Assembly (NCBI GenBank): GCA_029881725.1
Contig: JAOUMB010000027.1
Coordinates: 1-37,047 of the forward strand
DNA length: 37,047 nt
Direction: 5' to 3'
Origin: Nitrospirota bacterium
GTDB lineage: Bacteria > Nitrospirota > JACRHL01
Of this stretch, positions 31,909 through 37,047 are shown one piece after another. The stretch's first letter is position 1; every line of letters starts with the position of its first letter. A program made the position numbers and the translations under genes. Below the pieces are notes generated by a model that worked only from the letters and a program-made list of their open reading frames with translations, searched no databases and was not told the DNA's origin.

Positions 31909-32418
31909 ATGGCGGGTTCCCCCCGAAAGCCCACCCTGTTTGAGGTGGCGACCTATCTGTTCGTGCTGGCCGTGATTGTGAAGGGGCTGTTCCTTTACGA
32001 GAACCGGCACCCGCCCCGTGACGCCCTGGTGTCGGTCATGGGCGTGGTTGGCGAGGTGCGCCTGGGCGGACAGGGAAACGCCACCATCCTGCACGTTGCC
32101 ACCCCCAACGGAATGCACCCGTACCTGTCCCATTACGGAAAGGTGTGGCCGGGCATGGAGCAGATCCGGGTGGGGGACCCGGTTCACCTGCTGGCCGAAC
32201 GGGAAAAGCTCAACCAACGGGAATTCATCACCGGCCAAAAATTTTACATCTGGGAACTGACCCATGCGGGCCACCGCATCATCGAGTATGAAGACACCCT
32301 GTCCCAGGTGCGCGAACAGGAGGCCGTGGTCAACCGGTACATCAACCAGGGAGTGGGACTCGGGTTTTTTATTTTCCTGGTGGCGTATGTGCGTAGGAGA
32401 AGGGTGGCCGGGGGGTGA
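31909..32418 (+). CDS. Small membrane protein of unknown function
   Basis: 169 residues from ATG 31909, behind gcgagagg. Two membrane helices lie at the ends (about 12-30, VATYLFVLAVIVKGLFLY; and about 150-163, GVGLGFFIFLVAYV), with a ~115-residue domain between them. That domain (SVMGVVGEVRLGGQGNATILHV, QIRVGDPVHLLAEREKLN) looks beta-rich, like small membrane proteins of the DUF3592 kind, but I do not claim the family. Fourteen bases separate it from the NYN gene, so they are likely co-transcribed. It ends just before the integrative element. Confidence 0.6.
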   Translation: MAGSPRKPTLFEVATYLFVLAVIVKGLFLYENRHPPRDALVSVMGVVGEVRLGGQGNATILHVATPNGMHPYLSHYGKVWPGMEQIRVGDPVHLLAEREKLNQREFITGQKFYIWELTHAGHRIIEYEDTLSQVREQEAVVNRYINQGVGLGFFIFLVAYVRRRRVAGG

Positions 32419-32461
32419 TGAGCCAGCGGTTGACCTAAATAATCCTGCTGGAAACGAAATG

Positions 32462-32508
32462 GGTGCTGGGAGACGACCTGGAACAGGTAGTCTGCGGTTT
32501 AGGAAACC
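32462..32508 (-). repeat. Left attachment site with decayed tRNA-Arg 3' half
   Basis: The 17-base core ctgcggtttaggaaacc (32492-32508) is identical to 34382-34398 in the tRNA. To its left, gagacga (32470-32476) and gaac (32481-32484) line up with the T-arm of the intact tRNA at almost the same spacing. This is what remains of the tRNA 3' half displaced when the element integrated. Confidence 0.75.
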
Positions 32509-32636
32509 TAAATCAACGTATTGATTTTAAAGAATTATGAAGCCGCTATGCGTATTTTATGCTCAAGGGCAAGAGAGCGCTCACGCGACCCTCTTCAAAT
32601 ATACCTTTTGCACCTTCCCGCGCCAACCGAAGAATT

Positions 32637-32673
32637 AGTGACGCTTGACGTTAATATCGCGTAGCGTTACTAT
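32637..32673 (+). promoter_or_regulatory. higBA promoter and overlapping inverted repeat
   Basis: TTGACG (32645-32650) and TACTAT (32668-32673) are 17 bases apart. The arms agtgacgct (32637-32645) and agcgttact (32663-32671) are inverted repeats with one mismatch that cover both boxes. This suits HigA autorepression. The -10 box ends seven bases before GTG 32680, so the toxin message may be leaderless. Confidence 0.65.
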
Positions 32674-32679
32674 TGGCCG

Positions 32680-32961
32680 GTGATCAAGTCGTTCCGATGC
32701 AGGCAGACCGAAAAGCTCTTTCAGGGGCAGTTTGCCAAGAAGCTGCCCAAGGACATTCAGCGGGCGGCGCTGCGGAAGCTCAACATCCTGCACGCCGCGA
32801 CGGAGCTGGAGACGTTGAAGGTTCCGCCGGGCAACCGCCTGGAGGCGCTGTCGGGAGACCGGAAGGGACAGCACAGCATCCGGATCAATGACCAATGGCG
32901 GATTTGTTTCCGCTGGGAGCATGGCGATGCCCACGATGTAGAGATCGTGGATTACCACTGA
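32680..32961 (+). CDS. higB: HigB/RelE-superfamily toxin
   Basis: 93 residues from GTG 32680. It belongs to the RelE superfamily of ribosome-dependent mRNA interferases, HigB branch. The pattern FQGQFAKKLPKDIQRAALRKLNILHAA, LKVPPGNRLEALSGDRKGQHSIRINDQWRICFRW and VEIVDYH is characteristic. The arginines and the final YH usually build the RNA-cutting site. The toxin precedes the antitoxin, as is normal for higBA. No Shine-Dalgarno sequence is visible before the start. Confidence 0.92.
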   Translation: MIKSFRCRQTEKLFQGQFAKKLPKDIQRAALRKLNILHAATELETLKVPPGNRLEALSGDRKGQHSIRINDQWRICFRWEHGDAHDVEIVDYH

Positions 32962-32980
32962 TAGAGGATAGAACGGCAAG

Positions 32981-33280
32981 ATGAGCAAGCGAGAGATTCC
33001 CCCCATCCATCCCGGAGAAGTCCTGTTGGAAGAGTTTCTCAATCCGATGGGGGTCAGCCAGTACCGGTTGGCCAAGAGCGTTGGCGTGCCCGCTCGGCGA
33101 ATCAATGAGATTGTCCACGGCAAGCGGGCCATTACGGCGGACACCGCCCTCCGGCTGGGCCGCTTCTTTGGAACGACCGCGCAATTCTGGATGAACCTCC
33201 AGTCGCACTACGACCTGGAGGTGGCGCAAGAAGCCCTTGAGGGACGGATTGAAGAGGAAGTGCGGCCTTACGCGGCTTGA
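32981..33280 (+). CDS. higA: HigA-type antitoxin
   Basis: 99 residues. The start IPPIHPGEVLLEEFLNPMGVSQYRLAKSVGV is the HigA hallmark. The helix-turn-helix is at about 24-49 (VSQYRLAKSVGVPARRINEIVHGKR), followed by ADTALRLGRFFGTTAQFWMNLQSHYDLE. It neutralises HigB and most likely represses the operon at the inverted repeat over the promoter. It starts 19 bases after higB. Both genes look intact. Confidence 0.93.
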   Translation: MSKREIPPIHPGEVLLEEFLNPMGVSQYRLAKSVGVPARRINEIVHGKRAITADTALRLGRFFGTTAQFWMNLQSHYDLEVAQEALEGRIEEEVRPYAA

Positions 33281-33306
33281 GAAGTGTGGTGTTAAGTCAG
33301 AAAGGC

Positions 33307-33741
33307 TTAGTCTTGGCTCTTCACGCAATCGGATAGGTGTTTAACCAAGGCCTTGATCTCTGACAATTGAAGCTCAGCATCGAATCCGCTATGAGTCTGA
33401 AATTGAAATCCGGACACTTTTTGGTCTTTATGGACTGGGGATACTTGGAAGTGAGCGACGGCGTTCCTGAGATTCTGAATGACTCCTCGAAAGGTCTTTG
33501 GGTCATTGTTGTTTCCGGTTTTTTTTCCAGGGGACTTGATAGAGCTTGGTGAAATTCCCCACTGTTCCAGGTTCGCAATCGGGTCAAGGGGGATCTTCTC
33601 GATATATCTTTCCTTGGGGATAACTAATAGCCCGAGTAGGCAGTTAATGAGAAGTGTGGCGTCGTACTGTTTCGAGTAACCGTTTACAAGCTCCAGGGTT
33701 CTCTTGATAAACGTCTGTTCAAATTCTGCCTCATATTCCAT
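33307..33741 (-). CDS. HEPN-family ribonuclease-like protein (pEK499 p136 type)
   Basis: 144 residues from ATG 33741. Residues FEQTFIKRTLELVNGYSKQYDATLLINCLLGLLVIPKE and a later LRNAVAHFQ resemble the pEK499 p136 group of HEPN proteins. The catalytic R-x4-H motif is RNAVAH (R92, H97). HEPN domains are RNA-cutting toxins in abortive infection, toxin-antitoxin and CRISPR systems. No dedicated antitoxin such as MNT or a nucleotidyltransferase lies beside it. It starts 10 bases after the integrase remnant on the same strand and converges with higA. The AT-rich composition shows it came with the element. The family call is from memory of the pattern. Confidence 0.68.
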   Translation of the reverse strand: MEYEAEFEQTFIKRTLELVNGYSKQYDATLLINCLLGLLVIPKERYIEKIPLDPIANLEQWGISPSSIKSPGKKTGNNNDPKTFRGVIQNLRNAVAHFQVSPVHKDQKVSGFQFQTHSGFDAELQLSEIKALVKHLSDCVKSQD

Positions 33742-33751
33742 ATCAGTATTT

Positions 33752-34102
33752 CTACCAGTTTGAATTTTTTGCGTATTCCTGCAAATGCTCGGGTGTAATG
33801 TGCGCATAGCGCATAGCGCATAGCGCATAGCGCATAGTCAGCGAAATCTCACTGTGTCCAAGTAGTTCCTTCAAGGCATCCAGCGGGGTTCCGTTTTGCC
33901 GGTGCCACGTGGCGAACGTGTGGCGCAGGTCATGCCAACGGAAGTTCTTGATGCCCGCCCGATCAAGCGCCTTGTACCAAGCCTTTGTGCTGAGTTGCCT
34001 CACCGGACGGCGGGGCACGTCCCCCCTTGGTTTGTAGCTGAATACATGGGTGTCATGCCTGCCGATCTGCCGCCGAATGACGGCACTGGCCTGATTATCC
34101 AT
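33752..34102 (-). pseudogene. Tyrosine recombinase (integrase), C-terminal remnant
   Basis: 116 residues of a protein that should have about 350-400. It keeps the second half of the catalytic domain: RWHDLRHTFATWHRQNG (H57, R60), LGHSEISLTMRY (H83, Y92) and ITPEHLQEYA. The first catalytic arginine and the N-terminal DNA-binding domains are missing. Upstream in frame (to about 34230) only unrecognisable sequence remains. Seven extra residues (ALCAMRY) follow the normal nucleophile Y92, encoded by expanded 7-bp repeats, so a second Arg-Tyr pair appears at Y99. It lies next to the tRNA it targeted. Confidence 0.85.
33802..33836. repeat. Five tandem copies of a 7-bp repeat in the integrase remnant
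   Basis: gcgcata is repeated five times without error. It encodes the residues around the integrase catalytic tyrosine. Two copies would give the normal MRYAHI reading; three extra copies add 21 bases, seven codons, and keep the frame. Confidence 0.92.
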
Positions 34103-34350
34103 TGGTCGCAGGTGATGGAAAACGCATACTTTCCCATCCAGTTGTGGTCGCTGATCAATATTGTGTTTATGCGTATTGCATTTTGCAAGCGACGGACGGC
34201 GTTTTCTTCCGGGAGCGGTTTATCCGCGCGCACAATAGCGCTTGGAGCAGGTTGGGGCAGGGTGACCGAAAGTCCCCCTTTTACTGGCTACCGTGGGCAG
34301 ATAACTGTTCCAGTCGGGCATTGGGGCATCGGGTGATGCTCGCTGAAAAA

Positions 34351-34427
<77 letters not shown>

Positions 34428-34751
34428 TCGTAAATTTTTCAAACACTTAGGATGCGTGTGGTGGCATCCCGAAGTGGGCCTGTGCCCAAAGTGTGCCCTA
34501 AAGTGGCCACAGCCGCGCTGGCGGGCGAATCCGCAGCCGACGCATGACGATCGACGCAACTCTTGGCGCGGAGGCGCATTTTCGCATGGATGGACAGTTT
34601 GAACCAAGTGTGGATGGTGGGGCGGTGGGTGGGACAGAAAAACCAATCATCCAGTGGGCCTGGAGCAGACTTTCTCCATGGGGGTTGTGTGGCTACTGAA
34701 GCACTGCTATTATAGTCCTGTAGTAGTTATACCTCTTAGGTGGAGAGAGCC
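34428..34751. other. Gene-free stretch between the tRNA and the RHH-RAMA gene
   Basis: No gene is supported here. On the minus side it must hold the tRNA promoter, but I see no good boxes. A near-tandem repeat, tgtgcccaaag (34481-34491) and tgtgccctaaag (34492-34503), could be an old integrase arm site. On the plus side it carries the promoter at 34685-34713. Confidence 0.5.
34685..34713 (+). promoter_or_regulatory. Predicted promoter of the RHH-RAMA gene
   Basis: TTGTGT (34685-34690) and TATTAT (34708-34713) with a 17-base spacer, about 38 bases before ATG 34752, which has gagaga as a Shine-Dalgarno sequence. Confidence 0.5.
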
Positions 34752-35219
34752 ATGCCTAGAACAGTTTGCGTTCCGATCAGTGCCGACCTATACAACGAGT
34801 TCATCCTGCGCACGGGCAAGAGTGAGGATGTTGCCGCTTGGATTGAGGGCATTGTCGAGAACTTTCTCGATGACACGAAAGACGACCACCCAGCCTGGTC
34901 TGAGGAGTACTACGAGCATCTAGCTGACCAGGAGGCCGATGAAACCCTTGCGACCTATGGTCTGCCAGGAAAAGGGTACCACTGGCAAAGTGTGTTCCTG
35001 CCTAATGGTACCCGGCTACGGATGACATACCGAGGCCTTGAGCATTTTGCGGAAGTACGGCACCAGCAGATCATCTATGAAGGCGAATCGTGCTCACCCT
35101 CTGAGTTCGCCTCTCGCGTGGCAAGCAACACGAGCCGCAACGCATGGCGGGATATCTGGATGCGCCGCCCGACCGACAACGAATGGGTCTTTGCCGACGC
35201 CCTCAGGCGGCAGCAGTAG
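34752..35219 (+). CDS. Protein with RHH-like N-terminus and RAMA-like C-terminal domain
   Basis: 155 residues from ATG 34752. The first ~45 residues (VCVPISADLYNEFILRTGKSEDVAAWIEGIVENFL) look like a ribbon-helix-helix DNA-binding unit. The C-terminal ~75 residues resemble the RAMA domain found with restriction-modification enzymes and DNA-modification readers: NGTRLRMTYRGLEHFAEVRHQQIIYEGESCSPSEFA and SRNAWRDIWMRRPTDNEWVFADALRR. I infer DNA binding, perhaps of modified DNA, in a mobile or defence context. Both domain calls are from pattern, not search. Composition is poorer in G+C than the core genes. Confidence 0.6.
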   Translation: MPRTVCVPISADLYNEFILRTGKSEDVAAWIEGIVENFLDDTKDDHPAWSEEYYEHLADQEADETLATYGLPGKGYHWQSVFLPNGTRLRMTYRGLEHFAEVRHQQIIYEGESCSPSEFASRVASNTSRNAWRDIWMRRPTDNEWVFADALRRQQ

Positions 35220-35228
35220 GCCAGGGTC

Positions 35229-35348
35229 ATGGCGAAGCCAAAGTTAACATGCCACGCAGTAAAGCGGATCGAACAACGCGGGTTGCGACCAGACGATGAC
35301 GACGTCGGACATCGCGTCGACCGATTCCATTACAGTCCAGCCAGATGA
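35229..35348 (+). pseudogene. Possible fragment of a small DUF4258-like gene
   Basis: 39 codons from ATG 35229. LTCHAVKRIEQRGLRPDD resembles the N-terminus of small proteins with an H-A-x-x-R-x-x-Q-R-G motif. The rest does not continue the family, so it may be a truncated or shifted remnant. Weak evidence. Confidence 0.25.
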
Positions 35349-35488
35349 TTCCGCCATGGCACTCCCTCCCGTCCGTTCCGCTCAAACGCGGCATCGTACA
35401 CCCGGGGCATAAAGTCACGGGCGGCACGCGGAACAACAACCAGGTTCAGATCAGCGTATTGCTTACTGTACTTGACCCGAAACCGCAT
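35330..35488 (-). CDS. Possible small ORF downstream of the TOTE helicase
   Basis: 52 codons from ATG 35488; the frame is open to TTG 35566, seven bases past the helicase stop. MRFRVKYSKQYADLNLVVVPR and RVYDAAFERNGREG look protein-like in composition, but I recognise no family. It may be a fragment. Together with the plus-strand fragment it accounts for the 35220-35573 gap. Confidence 0.3.
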   Translation of the reverse strand: MRFRVKYSKQYADLNLVVVPRAARDFMPRVYDAAFERNGREGVPWRNHLAGL

Positions 35489-35573
35489 TTCCAGCGGGCC
35501 ACCTGGGCACCGGGTAAGATGGTGCAATCTGGATACTCGGCCGGCCTGTAGGTTCTTTGGACGCAAGGGCTGC

Positions 35574-36959
35574 TTACTTTAAGACCCCCGTGGCCTCGAA
35601 TAGCGCACCGACTCCATACTCAAGAATCCGGTACCCCATAGCCCGGTAGCCGGCCTGCCGCCGTTCCCACATCCGCGCTAGCGCGGGATGGCCCGCATCC
35701 ACGTAGTCGTGGATGCGGATGTCCGACTTGGTCGGGTGGTCCCGGTGCAGTCGCCCGGCGTACTGTTGCAGGGTGCCCTTCCAGGAGATCGGCATCGCCA
35801 GGACCAGGGTGTCCAGCGGCGGGTGGTCGAACCCCTCGCCGATCAGCCGCCCGGTGGCGAGCAGCACACGGGGGGCAGCGTCACCCAGTTCCTCCAGGGC
35901 GGACAACACCAACTTGCGCCGTTTCCTCGGCATCCGCCCGTGCAGCACGAACAGGTTGTCCAGACTGGTCGACAGGAGCCGCTCCAGCGCCTCCAGGTGA
36001 TCGGCCCGTTCCGTCAGCACCAGCACCTTCCGCCCCTGCCGGCAGGCGGCGCGCACATCGGCCACGATCCGGGCGTTGCGTTCCTCGTCCTTCACCAGAT
36101 AGCGGAACACCGCCTGGATGCCGGCCACGGTGTCCACCGGGATGGGGGCATTCAGCACCTGCGGGGCCACCTCCATCCGGGAGGGCGTGACCTCCGACCG
36201 GGCGGCGGTGTGCCGTACCGGCCCGCACTGCATGAAAATGATGGGCTGGTGCCCATCCCGCCGTACCGGTGTGGCCGTGAGGCCTAACACATACCGGGCG
36301 CGGGCCCGTTTCAGGATGGCCTCGAAGGAGACGGCCGAAAGGTGGTGGCACTCGTCCACGACGACCTGGCCGTAGCGCTCCACCATGCCATCCACCTCCC
36401 CCTTGCGGGCCAGCGACTGCATGACGGCGATGTCGATCCGCCCGGTCGGCTTGCGCCGGCCGCCACCCACCCTGCCGATAGCGCCGGGTTCCACGTCGAG
36501 GAACGACTGGAGCCGCTCGTGCCACTGGTCGAGAAGCTCGGTGCGGTGAACCAGGATCAGGGTGTTGACCGCGCGGTGCGCGATAATCGCCGCCGCCGCG
36601 ACGGTCTTCCCAAAGGCGGTCGGGGCGCACAGGACGCCCGCGTCGTGTTGCAGCATCGCCTCTACGGCCGTGGACTGGTCCGGCCGCAGCGTGCCGGAAA
36701 AGGTGATGGGAAGCGGCTCCCCTCCGTGGCGCTTGTCGTGGATGTCGAGTGCGATCCCGTTTCCGGCAAGCAGGTTGGTGACGGTGTCGAGGCATCCCCT
36801 GGGCAGGGCGATGTGGCGGGGATAGTTCTCTGCGCAGCCGATCACTCGTGGTTTGTCCCATACCGGAAAGCGCATGGCCTGGGCCTTGTGGAACTCCGGG
36901 TTCTGGAATGCTGCCAGGCGGATGAGCCGGTTGGCGAGCGGCTGGGGAAGTGGACTTGC
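35574..36959 (-). pseudogene. TOTE conflict-system primase-helicase, helicase part only (5' end cut by an insertion)
   Basis: About 461 codons of an SF2 helicase: APTAFGKT (Walker A form of this group), VVVDECHHLSAVSFEAIL (DECH box), LGLTATPVRRDGHQPIIFMQCGPV, VLTERADHLEAL, LLATGRLIGEGFD and LQQYAGRLHR. The frame extends 27 residues before ATG 36875 with AFQNPEFHKAQAM, which in this family joins an archaeo-eukaryotic primase domain to the helicase. It then meets an in-frame TAG (36962-36960) where the insertion sequence begins. The primase part is therefore outside the window or lost. A protein from ATG 36875 could still be made (433 residues). The TOTE name is from family memory. Confidence 0.8.
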
Positions 36960-37047
36960 CTAAAAAAAGTGGACAGCCTTTTATGACCTGACAAGGGAAA
37001 TAAGAGGAGATGTTCATGGGATCAGGAAAACAACGACTGTTCACAAA
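36957..37047 (+). mobile_element. Left end of an insertion sequence, probably IS3-like
   Basis: The helicase frame ends abruptly at about 36957. From there tgcctaaaaaaagtggaca looks like an IS3-type terminal repeat (TG...AAAAGT.GGACA). A short leader and the first transposase codons follow. The rest of the element, its right end and any target duplication are outside the window, so the family is tentative. Confidence 0.5.
37016..37047 (+). CDS. Start of an IS transposase ORF (cut by window edge)
   Basis: Ten codons from ATG 37016, behind aagaggag: MGSGKQRLFT. Many IS3-family OrfA proteins begin with a basic stretch followed by RxFT(x)EFK. An in-frame ATG at 37010 is the alternative start. 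Too short for more. Confidence 0.45.
   Translation, partial: MGSGKQRLFT

Noticed and set aside
33802-33836. Possible CRISPR-like array
   Set aside because: The repeats are 7 bp with no spacers and lie within the integrase frame. No CRISPR array is seen anywhere in the window.
34000-34233. Minus-strand frame upstream of the integrase as its N-terminal half
   Set aside because: It is in a different frame and its sequence does not resemble integrase domains; it is treated as eroded DNA.
35881-37044. 387-codon minus-strand frame over the helicase
   Set aside because: It overlaps the true helicase frame out of phase, is Arg/Gly/Pro-rich and has no motifs.

Overview
The window is about 37 kb of high-GC DNA (roughly two thirds G+C by eye) from a Gram-negative bacterium, most likely a proteobacterium. 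It encodes a complete system I cytochrome c maturation operon, an MlaFED/MCE envelope lipid transporter and a LolA-like periplasmic protein. I cannot assign the class from sequence alone; the short 201-residue EF-Ts and the alr-mla-ccm gene order are the best handles for placing it.

Layout. 1-1207 (minus): the start of a membrane sensor protein cut by the window edge, downstream of a LolA-like exported protein. 1545-5812 (plus): rpsB-tsf-pyrH-frr-alr. 5838-8850: mlaE-mlaF-mlaD, with an MCE protein carrying a long beta-rich C-terminus. 8842-17352: a promoter followed by ccmABCDEF-ccmG(dsbE)-ccmH-ccmI, a TlpA-like thioredoxin and ccdA, all with overlapping or nearly touching genes. 17382-18390: an Xre/MbcA-RES toxin-antitoxin operon with a palindrome inside its promoter. 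18380-21352 (minus): a CDF metal transporter, pdxA and rsmA. A 79-bp tandem duplication between pdxA and rsmA has created two small upstream ORFs. 21407-23594 (plus): dihydroorotase, a GNAT protein and an NTF2-like protein. 23642-28021: two paralogous methyltransferases around a pentapeptide-repeat protein, then a divergent HxlR-SCP2 regulator. 28031-32418: a small exported protein, a YciA-like thioesterase, RecQ, a NYN-domain ribonuclease-like protein and a small membrane protein.

From about 32.4 kb the DNA becomes accessory and more AT-rich. A 1.9-kb remnant integrative element (32492-34398) sits in tRNA-Arg(CCU). It is bounded by a 17-bp direct repeat of the anticodon arm, and a decayed 3' half of the displaced tRNA is still visible at the left end. 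Its cargo is higBA, a HEPN ribonuclease-like gene and the C-terminal piece of a tyrosine integrase. A 7-bp repeat has expanded in that integrase at the nucleophilic tyrosine. Beyond the tRNA are an RHH-RAMA-like protein, gene fragments, and a TOTE-type conflict-system helicase whose N-terminal part has been cut off by an insertion sequence at the window end.

The core genes serve translation, cell wall synthesis, envelope lipid traffic, cytochrome assembly and cofactor synthesis. The right end is a pile-up of defence or conflict genes and mobile DNA.
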